In this document: positions 9,515-21,224 of the stretch, in pieces
Layout of the letters: every line of letters starts with the position of its first letter
How positions within the stretch are numbered: position 1 is the stretch's first letter
Assembly (NCBI GenBank): GCA_025531455.1
Contig: JAMYHL010000007.1
Location: 62,001 to 126,000, forward strand
Source of the DNA: Apiotrichum sp. Y4204
Taxonomy: Eukaryota > Basidiomycota > Tremellomycetes > Trichosporonales > Trichosporonaceae
Length of the DNA: 64,000 bases
Direction of reading: 5' to 3'
The notes under the pieces: generated by a model
What the model saw: the letters and a program-made list of their open reading frames with translations, nothing else
What the model was told of the DNA's origin: nothing
Database searches by the model: none
Position numbers and translations under genes: made by a program

Positions 9515-12047
9515 TTACAAACGAGCCCGCGAGTCACGACTGTCCACAAGCGGCTGACGTCCGCGGCGCTCCCACTCAGCCAGTACAATCTTCTTCACCT
9601 CGGACTTGAGGACCTTTTGACTCGCATTCCACGCTGCCCTGTCAGAAACTTTTCGGGTTACATACACTCACGCAGCGGGCCGTCTAGAACGACAACAACA
9701 TCGGGGCGGGCGGGGTACCTCAACCTATTGGACTGTTAGCCCTGCTTACTCGAAACGACAAAGTCACTCACCGCTTCCAGGAGGCCTCGGCGATGCTCAT
9801 CGGGGTAGCATCGGACAACTTGACTCCAGGCGCAAGGCTCACACACAAGCCTACGCGCTCGCCGAGAACAGCATCCGGCACGGGCACGGCACAAGCCTCA
9901 CTGACGCGGTCATCGGCCGAGACGGCGCTTTCGACCTCTGCAGAGGGAACGTTCTCGCCACCGCGGATGATGATGTCTTTGGCTGAAAAAGTAAGTTTGA
10001 CCGTTCACAAGTGAGCCACAGGACGAGATCGTCTACATTGATGCTTACCCCGGTCGGTGATGTAGAGATCCCCGAATTCGTCGACGAACGCCATATCACC
10101 AGTGTCGAGCCATCCTTCCGGGTCCAGCGTCTCAGCCGTAGCCTTGGGATTGTTGACGTAGCACTTCATTACGTTGGAGCCCTTGGCGAGAAGGAGGCCG
10201 ACCACGCCAGTGGGGAGTTCCTCCCTCGTCTCGGGGTCGACAATGCGGATGTCCGTTATGGGGATGGTCTGGCCGCAGGCGCGCGGCTGGACATGTTAGG
10301 CTGGTGATCCCAAGAGCAGACGACTGGCCACTCACCTTGTTCACATATTCGGAACCGGCAAAGCTCGTGTGGAGGCCATTGGTTTCCGTCATGCCCCATC
10401 CAGTTGCACTTCAAAGTCAGATCTGAACGACTTTTTATATGGCCGTTGAGCGGGTCCACGATGTTACTCACGGGAGCAGGTTCGGCCAGCGCGTCACAAG
10501 ATCCTTGGGCAGACGGGACGGCGGGGATGCACCGCCAAATGAAGTCGACGCGAGCTCAAACTCCTTCGGCAGAAGGGGCGACTGCAAGACTGCGGTACAA
10601 ATGGCCGGTACACTGTTAAGATTAGCACCTGGAAGACGCTTAGGCCACCACGCAAATTTACTCACCCGCCGATCTTGCCGACCTTTTCCTTGACCATAAT
10701 GTCGACGGCGGTCGGGACACTCCACCACCGCAGGAAAACCAGCTTCGAGCCATGGTAGATGGCCTCCACCAGCCACGAGAGACAGCCTTGGACGTGGAAG
10801 AGGGGAATAGAAAGCAGGGCAACACCATCGCTGCGCGGAACAGAGGCTGCAGCGATCGCCGCCTCGGCATTGAGGCCGGCGCGAAGACCTGTACGCGCCA
10901 ACGCTGCTGGGTCAGATTGTGGCTATGCGCTGTGCCCTTTTCTGACACTCACAGTAGGAGCTGGAGATGATGATATGCAAAGCCTGTCGCTGAGTCACGA
11001 GGACACCCTTGGGCAGACTCGTCGTTCTGCCCTGGTTAGCGGAAGGTCGTGCAGCTGAAGCAATCACTTACCCAGAAGTAAAGAAGATGATCCCATCGCT
11101 CTCGGGGTTAAGGCTACCACACCAAGCGCCAGTCTTCACGGCTTCAATACTCTCAGGACGGGTAGTCAGGTTCAGCAATCCCTGCAGCAGGTGTCAGCAA
11201 TGACCATGGGCGGCCCCAACCCCGACTTCTACTAGGCACTCACCGTTACGCCATCACGAGCAGCAGAAGGGACATGCTCCATGCCGGTCCAGCACCAGAT
11301 GGGCCCAACACCCTTCCTCTGCAGCGCCTTTGCCAACGGCCCAAGCTGTGCCGCCAGTTGGTAGTCAACAATGACAAGCTCAGGCTTTGTCAAGGTGAGG
11401 CAGTGGACCTGTGCGTCGACGTGACTGGTTTAGATTAGCGGTTGAGTCTATGAGAAACAGAAAGCCACGTACAGGCCGTTGTTGAGGAGAACAGGACATC
11501 CACCGACGAGATGCACCGCAATAAAGGCAACCACCCATCTAGACAGTCAGTTCCATCTCGCAAGAGTTTACGTACCCGGTGCAGTTCGGTCCACCCACCG
11601 CGATGCGGGTGCCAACACCGGCACCTCGTTCGCGCAACAAGGCGGCAAGAGAAAGTGCGCGCTGATAAGTTTCCTTAAACGTAAGGCTTTCACGGGCAGT
11701 TAGAGGCTCGGGGTCCGCGATGGGGGAGGAGAGAAACTCGCGAGACGCCCACTTGGGCATTGCCTCCATGATCATTGAGCGAAAGTGGGTGGGCGCCTAG
11801 AATGTGTCAGAACGGTGTCACCGTGAACTCGCGGGGCAGAGAACCATATTTTATGGTCTGGAACAGCAACAGAGCTTACATTCTTCCACACGCGGAGTCG
11901 GCGACCATCGATTACCATGTCCAGAGTCTCGAAGGCGGTGCCGGGACGCACGAGGAGCTTTTCACCTGCGGCCCTGTTAGGTACACACCCCTTGGAGCCA
12001 GCATTGTACTCACACTCGGCGACGCCGAGAACTGCAGAGCTCGTCAT
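9515..12047 (-). CDS. AMP-dependent acyl-CoA synthetase with C-terminal PTS1-like ARL
   Basis: Fourteen exons (12014-12047, 11880-11965, 11576-11796, 11473-11538, 11244-11424, 11072-11181, 10953-11026, 10666-10906, 10472-10612, 10336-10408, 10049-10286, 9772-9982, 9672-9724, 9515-9633) give 615 aa. Adenylation motifs appear in order: FFTSGTTSLPKG (P-loop), IPLFHVQGCLSW, TGWGMTETNG, GWLDTGDMAFVDEFG with LYITDR, IIIRGGENVPSAEVE, and the C-terminal lysine region ASQKVLKSEVKK. It activates a fatty or related carboxylic acid to its CoA thioester via an acyl-AMP. The protein ends RARL; ARL fits the [SAC][KRH][LM] peroxisome signal. Introns are about 37-83 bp. Two acceptors (11027 and 9634) lie 5 nt beyond a decoy AG. 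Chain-length preference cannot be read from sequence. Confidence 0.9.
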
Positions 12048-13229
12048 CGTCGCAATCAAGGGCGGCTTGGGCAAGAGTTTGGGGAAGCTGGGCGGTTACG
12101 ACGGGACAGGGGCGTATCGAGCAAGTGGATCCACGGCGATCAGTGTGCACAAGTGTGCTGTGAGGGAGTTGAATGTCTCAAAGGCCAAACTCTTGCATAT
12201 ATCGATGTTCGAGGACGCGTTCTCCGGCTACCCGAAGCCCACAAAAACGGCGACATCCCAGGCATGAGATTGCAATGTAGGTGGGGTGGGGTTGTTGTTG
12301 AATGTGGACTTGGTGGAGATAACCGCTGGGGCCGATTTGGCCGTGCTGGTCGCTTGGTGGGCAGCGCTTGCGATGGAACGCCAAGTCTCGGTATAATCGG
12401 GTCGGCCATTCCCGAACTCTGTTTAGCTGGTTGATTGCCGAGCGGCACGTGGATGGTCTACAGGCACGGCCTGCACCTCTTGATCTGTTGACCTGGCGAT
12501 GTCGTCTACAAGTCCATACGCACGGCTACACGGCCGCACGCCTGCGATCGTATGACTCGTGTTCCTTAGTTCTGTCGTTGATTGCAAAGTGGTGGGCTGG
12601 GCTGTATGGTTACCGGTGGAGATCTAAAAGCCGACAGGGCTCGAATGTTACAGGAGGACGCGACCATCATACCTGGTCACCGACTATTAGGAAAAGGCAT
12701 CAGCTCCACATCATGGGATTATGGATCTCAAGGGCACAATACCTGGCCTGCTCAGCCGGCGAGATGTCATCGTACATCTGAACAGCGTCAATGGCTTGTT
12801 CGCCATGAAGAGACATGCATACCTCCGGAGTCCCTTGAGTGACTTAGGCGCCGTTCACCACTATGTTCCTCGCCAATCCTTGACTTTTGCCCAAGTGGGG
12901 GCGTCATGCAACTGAGTAGACTTGGTGAACCTGCCCTTCCCACGGCAGATGACGTTCGAGCCGACTTCGCAGGCAGCGCATGCGTTGAAGATGGCTGTAA
13001 TAGCAGAGACAGACTCCGCCTGGCCGTTACAAGGAAGCCTACTAATACGCAACCCCTTTACAACACAGCTGGACTACTTCCCTCCGCCACCGACAGCAGA
13101 CAGCCCGCATCGCGAGTACCAGGCACTAAAGACTACTGTAGGTTGCAACGTTGTGGAGGTGAAGGACAAGGTACTGTCCAGTGCACATGAGCTCAAGAGG
13201 TCCAAAAGCCATTCATCAGTGCGGCCTTT
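12048..13229. other. Intergenic stretch with a possible coding relic
   Basis: No complete gene is supported. The left part is the promoter of the synthetase. Around 12861-13202 on the minus strand is an open stretch interrupted by one TAG, listed separately. Confidence 0.4.
12861..13202 (-). other. Possible coding relic with one in-frame stop
   Basis: Minus-strand translation is open before and after a single TAG. It contains VVFSAWYSRCGLSAVGGGG before the stop and AITAIFNACAACEVGSNVI then CRGKGRFTKSTQLHD after it. Codon use looks coding, but no family was recognised, no ATG opens it and no splice sites are obvious. It could be a decayed gene or chance. Confidence 0.2.
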
Positions 13230-14072
13230 CTAGCCCGTTCGTAGGTTGCGAACAATGGTCACCAGATCCTCTTCGGAGAACCCAAGGTGGTCGGTAACGT
13301 ACCCGTCCCAACCGCCGTACGCGTCCTGTACGTTTTGCAAGAACGCCCTCCAAGTAGTCGCCCGTAATGTTGCAGCGTTTATGTGGGCAGCGTTGCCGGC
13401 GTCCTTCACGTCCAACCAACGATGAATATATTGGTTAAGAAACTCGCGACGCGGCTCGATTCCAACACGAGAAATGAGGTAATCCATCTCGGCGGTCTCG
13501 GGCGGTGACCCTGCAAGATGGTGAAGAAGCCCAGCAAGCACACCACTTCTGTCTCGTCCGGCCGTGCAATGGAAGAGAATCGGCTCATGATGTCGGTCGC
13601 GCAGGTGGGTGAGCACTTTGCGGAAGGTTGGTGCCAGCGTCCGCGTGTAGATCAAATACTGCGTCGCCCATCCAAGTCGTCCGTCGCCATCTTCAAAGTG
13701 TTCGGAGGTCACGATGGGAAGATCGTCGCCTGGGGATTCATGCGGCGCCCAGACATTGTTGACACCAGCGACTGTCGGATCGGGTCGGACCTCGACCTCG
13801 CTCGCTCCGCGGAGATCGAAGACAGCCTTGACATTCGCTCCCAGCCATTCCGTAGTGGACGCATCGTGCTTTAGCCATCCAGAGCGGTAGATTTTTCCCC
13901 GAGTGAGCTTGGCTCCAGGGACGGCACCCATGTCGCGGAGATTGAGTAGACGGCCCTGCGAGACGAATGGCAACGATGCCAGCGCGACTGCGAGCTCTTC
14001 TGCCGGAATCGCCTGACGCATGTCGGTCGCACTTAGCGCAAGCAAGCGCTGTGCTGGGAGGGCCGACGACAT
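13230..14072 (-). CDS. IphP-type protein tyrosine phosphatase (Y_phosphatase3)
   Basis: Single exon, 280 aa, ATG at 14072, no signal peptide. The N-terminal motif NLRDMG (residues 44-49) with KIYRSGWL is typical of the tyrosine/serine phosphatase family related to cyanobacterial IphP and fungal homologues. The catalytic P-loop is HCTAGRDRSG with Cys169 and Arg175 (CX5R), so the enzyme should be active. An aspartate-containing loop FDLRGASEVE (residues 85-94) precedes it. Substrates are unknown; related fungal enzymes act on phosphotyrosine or phosphoinositides. It is divergent from the MFS gene, with 473 bp between the two starts. Confidence 0.9.
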   Translation of the reverse strand: MSSALPAQRLLALSATDMRQAIPAEELAVALASLPFVSQGRLLNLRDMGAVPGAKLTRGKIYRSGWLKHDASTTEWLGANVKAVFDLRGASEVEVRPDPTVAGVNNVWAPHESPGDDLPIVTSEHFEDGDGRLGWATQYLIYTRTLAPTFRKVLTHLRDRHHEPILFHCTAGRDRSGVLAGLLHHLAGSPPETAEMDYLISRVGIEPRREFLNQYIHRWLDVKDAGNAAHINAATLRATTWRAFLQNVQDAYGGWDGYVTDHLGFSEEDLVTIVRNLRTG

Positions 14073-14545
14073 GAGGGTCGGTGTACAAGTCGAGTGTCAA
14101 AGGGCAATGGGGGAGTGTTGATTGTTGATTTCTGCGAACAAAGTGGGCTGAATGATGGTGGGGGCCCACCAAATGCAGCAGTGACGCGTCAATCGGCAAC
14201 TTGATAAAGCTACATCCGAGGTGAACTTCGCCTTCTGTATGTTGTGCGCAGCGGTGTCTGCTACTTGGGGGGTTTCTTTCGCATGGAACTTGTTGTGAAC
14301 CGGATGGAGGCGCCCTCACCTGGTGAGTGGCTTTTCTTCGGCCAGCTCCGATGGGCCTCTGTAGATATGGGACCATTTCCACATCTCGGACATGGACGAA
14401 ACTTCTCTCGTTGCTATAGCATCGTCCAACGACATGCCGTTCTGTATCGAGCGAATGCATACATTGTTAATAACACAACATCTCATCGCCAGTGGCTAGA
14501 AATGCGTACCACTTCCAGTACGCTATTGACACCACTTGTTCCACC
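14073..14545. other. Divergent promoter, phosphatase / MFS transporter
   Basis: Shared 473-bp region between outward-facing start codons. No TATA or repeat stands out. Confidence 0.45.
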
Positions 14546-16685
14546 ATGACGCCTACTTCTCCCGGTGGTCCGGCCGATGCCCATGGCAGTCAACACCTGT
14601 CGGGACGCCACTACTCATCGTCACCTGTGCTTGCTCGAACGCGCAGTCCAACACCCACTCTTGCTCCACTGCGCCTACCGGAAACAGGCGTTGAGATCGA
14701 TGCAGAGATTGAGATAGCTCGTACTAGCACGCGTGCAAGTTTAGCCAGTCAGGCCACTCAGCCTCCTGCGACTATCGACTCTAATGTAGGCGAAAAGGCG
14801 CTCACGCTTTCATCGACCGACGACACGGCTGCCACCCCGACATTCTCTGGGACCGGCGATGTAGGCGCTGCTGAGGCTGGTAAGCCCCCGCCAGACATCT
14901 ATGACCGCTTTTCGCCACATCGCAAGCATATCATGATTGCGGTCGTGTCGTTTTCTGGGTTTCTTGGGCGTGAGTCTGTTTTGTTGGTCACACGATTCAC
15001 TATGGGCGTCGGACAACTCCGGAATTGCGGACCGCGGACCGTTATCCGTCGTACCGTCATGGGCAGCTTCCAGCATGTCGACTAACACCCCAGCGGTCGC
15101 GTCTTCGGCGTTCCTACCTTCGATTGGTGTCATGGCGGAAGAACTAAACACCACGCCAGAGATTATCAACTATACAGTCGCGATATTCATCGTCACCATT
15201 GGTATTGCCCCTCTGGTCTGGTCGCCCCTGTCTGCATTCTATGGTCGGCGACCCGTGTATTTGCTCAGCATGCCCATCATGACCGTTGCTTCCATTGGTG
15301 TTGCTCAAAGCCATACAATCGCGCAGCTCATCGGAACAAGAATATTACAAGGTATTGGCTCTTCTAGTGTCTTGGCCGTTGGCGCGGGTACGATTGGCGA
15401 CCTGTACCGCCCTACTGAACGTGCCAATGCCATGTCGTGGTACTACTCTGGGATCGTTATTGGGCCTGCTTTGAGCCCTGTGATTGCGGGAATCTTCACT
15501 GAGTACACACCTATCACATGGAGGGCCACCCAGTACTTTCTGTGCGCATGTAGCGCTCTCAGCGTGCTCTGCACGGCCTTGTTCCTCCCGGAGACGAGCC
15601 ATCCTCCCCTCCCACATGACACGATCCGACGCCAGCGAGGCAAGCGGTTTGTACCCTATTGGTTTAACCCCATTCGATGCCTACTTCTCATGCGACACCT
15701 CAACCTAGTCACTATTGTGAGTGGCACTTGGAATTTCATTATGGGCGGGATAGCAGCTGATCTGAAAGACACTCACATCCTGCCTCGTCATGCTGGAGCT
15801 TTATTGTATCTGGATCCCATTGGCGACGGTTTTCAAAGAACGATACAACTTGGAGAATGTGGCACTTGCTGGATGTGTGTACCTCGCGAGCGGAGCTGGT
15901 ACCCTGCTTGGAGCCCGTATTACTGGACGTGAGTAATGTGAACAAGAGAAGAAGACTGACAACCAGCATACGCCGACCGTGTCGTCCGCAAGTGGATCGA
16001 AAAGCGGGGATACCGCGCCCCGGAAGACCGACTCCGCGCTGCTCTAATCGGCACTGGCATCATTCTGCCTGGATCGTGTCTGGCATATGGCTGGCTGCTC
16101 TGGGGAAACCGCGGCGGGATGGCACCGCCGATTATAATGCTCGCCATCAACGGCATTGGCACCCAGACGTATTTCACCCCAATCAACACGTACATTGTCG
16201 ACGCGATGCAGAAGCGCTCCGCAGAGGCGATTGCGGCGAACAACTTCTTCCGATATCTCTTTGCGGCGGCAGCCTCGGCCTTTGTCCTTCCCATGATCAA
16301 CAGTATCGGTCTTGGGTGGACCATGACTGTCGGTGCCGTATGCGTTTGGATTGCCCTGGCTCTCATCCTCCTCACGATACGCTTTGGTGGAGGGTGGAAC
16401 CACTATGATACGGAGAAAGCGGCATCGGTGGAGAAGGAGCAGGCGGAAACTTCGGATGGCAAGGGTCCAGGATCTGTGGATGGGGTGGACGGGGAGATAG
16501 ATCACAGCACATCTGAGCAGAAGGGCACGCTTGGCCTGCCGACCAGCCCTGGGGCAACAGCACCGAGGCAGACGGGCAACCTTAACCGCCCGCTGTCCAG
16601 ACATTCCAGCGTGATCTCGCTGCCCACTGCGGGTGACGTGTTGAAGCGTACAGTGTCCCTTACAGCTGCAAGTGTTCACGGATGA
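14546..16685 (+). CDS. MFS multidrug/H+ antiporter (DHA1 family, QDR/AQR1-like)
   Basis: Exons 14546-14969, 15094-15716, 15769-15928 and 15967-16685 give 641 aa. The first ~130 residues are a cytosolic Ser/Thr/Pro-rich tail. The first membrane helix begins at HIMIAVVSFSGFLG, and motif A is FYGRRPVYLLSM after the second helix. The central loop includes NLENVALAGCVYLASG and KWIEKRGYRAPEDRL, the latter characteristic of QDR/AQR1-type drug and organic-acid exporters. Twelve membrane spans fit the hydrophobic pattern. The C-terminal ~90 residues are again hydrophilic and acidic. Introns are 124, 52 and 38 bp; the first has a clear CTAAC branch point at 15082-15086. It likely sits in the plasma membrane and expels drugs, polyamines or weak acids. 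Confidence 0.9.
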
Positions 16686-17384
16686 GCCATATCTGCGCAT
16701 TTCAGTATCTATCATAGGCATTATGAGCATCTGAAGTTTTGAGCAGTCGTTCTGCGCTTTCTAACCTAATGAACATTTTTCTGAATCAGAACTTCCGTTT
16801 ACTGGAGGACGGGCTAATTCGCCGACGGCTCTCAGGCACACGATACATGATATCATAATCTCATGTGCAACTTCACGTGTCTGTCCATGTGGTCAAGAAC
16901 GCCTGCCAAGGCCGCCGGCCATCGTTTTCGGCCAGTCCGGACCGCTCCAAACGAGTGTGTTCGACCTGGCCGAAGGGCTGATACCTGGAATTCGAGACCA
17001 GATTAGATTACAACGGCCAGTAAATGCCGTCCCATCAACTCCGCTGAAAACTTGATCCGTGATATACTTGAGCGGCTACCGAGACACGGTCAATTTACCG
17101 CCTGTTCACGGCCGCCATTGACTGCTTCTGCTTTGGTGCCTGCTTGTTTATGCTTCCACGACGCTCTTATTGACTCCACTGCCAAAGTCGCTCCACACAC
17201 CACACGGGAGCCGGAAAACACCGATCACTAAGCCTCACCTAGAGTGAGACAGGCTTTAGCGTTATCAAAATCATGTTAACCTGTCTGATCTCTATAGCAA
17301 TTGGTCTCCTCTCTTGGGACCTATAAATATGCAGTGACAGTTCTCTTACAATGCCTACCATCCCCGCTCATTCACAACTTCGTC
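16686..17384. other. Intergenic; promoter of the alpha/beta hydrolase
   Basis: No gene was seen. It holds several CGG/CCG-rich stretches around 16900-16980, a CACGTG E-box at 16874-16879 and a TATA box at 17323-17330. Confidence 0.45.
17323..17330 (+). promoter_or_regulatory. TATA box (TATAAATA)
   Basis: A perfect TATA element lies 55 bp before the ATG at 17385 of the alpha/beta hydrolase. Confidence 0.6.
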
Positions 17385-18293
17385 ATGTCTCACAAACGGC
17401 AAACACCGCTCGCCTCATCCCCAGCAGCACCTGCGCTGGGCACAGCACCGACGCCCTCTTCGGCCGCAGGCACTTCCGAGACTCCCACAATAGTTCTCAT
17501 TCACGGATTGTGGACGACTCCGCTCATATGGGAACACTGGGTGGCGCATTACGAGGCCAAGGGTTTCCAGGTCCTCACGCCGGGCTACCCCGGCGTGGAG
17601 CAGGGCGAGGCAGGCGTAGCTGCCTTGAGAGCCGACCCATCACCGCTGGTAAAGCTCGGCGTGAGGGACGTATACGACCATCTCGCGGCGTACATCGCCA
17701 AGATCCCCGGCAAGCCCATTATCATCGGCCACTCGTTTGGCGGATTGTTTGCCCAGAAACTCGTTGGGGCAGGATACGGCCGGGCCGGGGTCTCCCTCCA
17801 CGGCGCGGGCGTCAAGGGCATCCACGCACTACCATTCAGCGAGATTCGGAGCGCGTTCCCCGTCATGAGCAATCCGGCCAACAGACACAGGGCGGTCCCC
17901 ATTACCGAGAAGCAGTTCCACTATGCGTTCACCAACAATCTCACTCTGGCGGAATCCAGGCCCGTGTACGACCGCTACGCGGTGCCCGTCTCGGGACGTA
18001 TGCTGTTTGAGAGGGGATCTGCCAACTTTTGCAAAAATGCGCCCACAGCATACGACTTTACGAATGCCGCCCGCCCGCCGCTCCTCTTCATCTCGGGCGG
18101 CAACGACCACCTTATTCCTCCATCGGTACTGCTCGAGAACTACCAGCGGAACGTCAAGGGGTCCAGTGCTGTTACAGCGTACAAGACTTTCCCCGGCCGC
18201 GATCACTACACCTGCGGAGAGGATGGTTGGGAGGCTGTCGCCGACTTTGCCCTAGAATGGGCACTCAAGCCCCAGTCTGGGGAGCTTAAGTAG
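17385..18293 (+). CDS. Alpha/beta hydrolase fold protein
   Basis: Single exon, 302 aa. The ATG at 17385 was chosen because the upstream open frame has no other ATG and crosses the TATA box at 17323. Residues 1-33 are Ala/Ser/Pro-rich. The core starts TIVLIHGLWTTPLIW (oxyanion HG), then the nucleophile elbow GHSFGG with Ser117, the acid in GGNDHLIPP (Asp241) and the histidine in GRDHYT (His274), so a full Ser-Asp-His triad is visible. No signal peptide or membrane span was seen. The substrate is unknown; relatives include esterases, epoxide hydrolases and lactonases. Confidence 0.9.
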   Translation: MSHKRQTPLASSPAAPALGTAPTPSSAAGTSETPTIVLIHGLWTTPLIWEHWVAHYEAKGFQVLTPGYPGVEQGEAGVAALRADPSPLVKLGVRDVYDHLAAYIAKIPGKPIIIGHSFGGLFAQKLVGAGYGRAGVSLHGAGVKGIHALPFSEIRSAFPVMSNPANRHRAVPITEKQFHYAFTNNLTLAESRPVYDRYAVPVSGRMLFERGSANFCKNAPTAYDFTNAARPPLLFISGGNDHLIPPSVLLENYQRNVKGSSAVTAYKTFPGRDHYTCGEDGWEAVADFALEWALKPQSGELK

Positions 18294-18831
18294 ACTGTGG
18301 TAATAATAGCTAATTTTTGTAATAGATCTGCAAGTGTGAGATACACAGTTGACCCAGCCCCCACCTTATGCTGAATGTTCAGCTACCTTGCCTTATCCCA
18401 ACGCTGAAGTTATCCCCCTGACGCGGCTGGCATCGTGACGTCTGCAGGTTCTCTCTGTCAACCTCGTCAAGCTCGGGCTCACTCTAAACTTGACTGCTCT
18501 CGAGCACTCTAATCCCTGCTATTAATGGGTCCTGCGTACCGCAACACGTCAGCCATTGAGATCGTCGCGAAAGGGCGATCCCCATTGATGAGCGCGTCTC
18601 AGAACCCTTGATGGATCGGCAGGTCCTCTAAACTGAAAGGGAGCAGATCGACCGATCGACCGATCGGGACGATCATTAGCATCGGCGCGAGGGTGAGTTT
18701 TAAATGAGCCCATCTTACCGTGTTCCACTAGGCGCAATCCTCACCACATGAAGTATCAGCTGTTCCTTTGACAATTGGTGTACATAGCGTCGCGACAAGA
18801 CTACGTATGTCTTTCCAAGTCCGACAATCTG
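18294..18831. other. Convergent intergenic stretch
   Basis: Lies between the stops of the hydrolase (+) and the F-box gene (-). It holds only the GATCGACC repeat at 18646-18669. Confidence 0.4.
18646..18669. repeat. 8-bp tandem repeat GATCGACC x3
   Basis: Two exact copies are followed by GATCGGGA. It is short and probably of no functional weight. Confidence 0.8.
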
Positions 18832-20843
18832 CTAGAATGACAAAATTAGCAGACCATTTCCCTGTACGGTCAGCCAGATGAGCTTTACAGGGCAGCTGCT
18901 CACCGTTCGGATGTATGCTCTATCAGCATCTGTTCTGACTCCCATGGGCTGCCCCACGGATTCAGCGCATGCAAGATTGCAGGCGACACCGGGGCGTCCA
19001 CGCCTCTGCGACCTCCATTTGCGACCATTTCCAAGGTCAAACAGGTCTGATTCCACCCAAGAGTCCGAATCGTGGCCCCAGTCCCATGGTGCCGAGAAGG
19101 AGTACAGGGCGTCGCTGTCGTACACAATCGGTTGCTCCGCTTTTGGCAAGGCCGTCGAGGGTCGGTCAGCGTGTCGGTACCCAAATGGATGTCTGTGTCG
19201 CAGGTCGTCATCGGAATGCTTGAATCGGTAGTTGGCAAGGCGAAGAGTCGCCTGTGACCATCCGACCCCTTCCACCACCTCTCTCCGGTTGAGTTCAAGA
19301 CTCAACATTGTCCAATTGTCAACTGCAAAGGTGGCCGCCGAGTCGGTGTAGAATTCAAGGTCGGCAATGTCGGTGCACTGATCGAGGGTAAGATTGTCCT
19401 CTGACGATGTTTCGGTGAGGCGGGCGACTAGTTCACGGGCAGAAAAGACGACAGAGTAACATTGCCGTCCCATGGTATTTGTTTGCATGGGAACAGCATC
19501 CTGGTCGTGGCCCGGATCATCTGTGTCGGAGTCCGAGTCATCAACAGGGAATCGTCTTTCAGTGTCCAGAGCTCCTATGTCTGTGCTGGAGACGCAAAGG
19601 ATATTCCCACCGCTTCCAAGCTGACCGGAAGGTCGTCGATCAAAGTACAGGAACTCTCCGGTGATTGGGTGGGTGATCTGAGGGAAGAGCAGCTGTCGGG
19701 ACTCTGACGATGCTCCAGATGCGACAAGAGCGTCAGATCGGGTTTGCTGTTGAGAAGGCGCTTGGTTGGCGTCCGCGACGTTAACGAACGCCACAGCCAG
19801 CTGTTGTTCCGGCGAATGCCATTGACACACTTGGTCTTCCCCGTACTTTTTGTCGTATCCACTCCCACAGAACATTGAAGTTGAGGAGACAAGTGCCGCC
19901 CAATTGCTAAATCCATACTGGTCAAACATAATTGCCTGATGTCAGAAAGCGATGCCTTGAAGAGACTAATGTACATACCATACTCTGTTCACCGCTCTTC
20001 CAATTGTAGGCTACACACATGTGGTAGCTTGCAACGTACACCATCTCTGGCATGAGAGAAAACTCCCAAAGACCATCGTAGGACGCAGCCACTGGAATGC
20101 GCAACACACCTCCATGAGCAGCCTCGGGGTGCGGAACAGGCGTTATACTGTGACAGGCAGTCGAATCCACCGCGGCCGTCGTGTCCAGAAGATAGAAGTA
20201 CACGCTGCGATGGTTACCAGCTTCCTCTGCCAGTGGTGCCGCTTCCCAGGGCTCGTATCGAACAGCAGCCATGACGTTGTCCGCGCGGCAGATTGCGATG
20301 CTCTCAATGTCATAATCCGGACAAAACCTTTGCCTCGGAACAGCCGAAATGTCGGTGTCACGAAGATTCGAGAGATCATACACGGTCCATCCATTTGCCC
20401 CGCTCGGCTCCCACTGGTCCTCGCCCAATTCCAGCACCTTGTCGTGCGCCACCGCAAGGATGCCCTGGGAGACGTGGTGGCTGTCAAGTGGGTCAACATG
20501 AAGAAAGTCCACGCGCTTGGGGGACAATGCTGCCCACCGCGCCTGGATGTCTTTGAAACGCTCTAGGCGGGCGGATGGCGACAGTTCCTTCAACTGCAAG
20601 CTTGAACAGTCAGGGACGTCGTAGTATCCGCATGCAAGAATGAGTTGGATCCGCGACGACCGAGTGACCAGCGTGTTGAGATGCGTGCAAACCTGAAAGT
20701 GAGTGAGGTCCTCAACGGGCTGTGGTGAAGTTCCATACTTCACTGGCGCTTAAAAGGTCTTGCCACGGTAGTAACGTGAGGATGCGCTCTAGAATGGCGG
20801 AATACTCGCCATCACCCTGGAAGACAGCTGCAGGGGCTACCAT
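18832..20843 (-). CDS. F-box protein, basidiomycete type
   Basis: Exons 20739-20843, 19979-20692 and 18832-19935 (minus strand) give 640 aa. The first exon carries the F-box: ERILTLLPWQDLLSASEVCT, completed across a 46-bp intron by HLNTLVTRSSRIQLILACG. The next block, SARLERFKDIQARWAAL, is the standard follow-on of basidiomycete F-box proteins. A long beta-rich region containing YNWKSGEQ near the second intron follows, of the kind often seen as an irregular propeller. The F-box should bind Skp1 and the rest recruit an unknown substrate to an SCF ubiquitin ligase. The last ~80 residues are basic and less conserved in look. Confidence 0.8.
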
Positions 20844-21224
20844 ATCGGAATTGTTAACGAGTAAGCAGTTGTAGATGGTTTCTGGGTTGTTCTGTATTGG
20901 TAAAAGAATGAATGTCTTCTTGTCGTATCGTGCTTATGGGTGTTGGTGATGGTGCCGTTTGCCGCTGCGACTCGAGCCGTGCCCTCAACATTCGGCTCCG
21001 ACGCGCCGACGGTCAGGTGATTCAACGGATGGAAGACTTCAGGCACAAGGCGGACTCCAGAGTCTCTTGCAGCTGAGGGGCACACGGCACAGATCCGTAG
21101 AGTGAGCATGCAATGCAGCAGTAGTGTACAGGTATAGCGTAGTCTACAAAGTAGGGCATTTAAAGCTTGTCGCTCAGCGAGAGAACCAGAATGGTGCTGC
21201 TGATTAGCTGTGTACAGGTGTGAA
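20844..21224. other. Promoter of the F-box gene / 3' side of the membrane-protein gene
   Basis: No coding frame or repeat is supported in this 381-bp stretch between two genes on the minus strand. Confidence 0.4.

Noticed and set aside
12636..12650. GGCTCGAATG, similar to a tRNA B box
   Set aside because: No matching A box, acceptor stem or terminator T-run at proper spacing.
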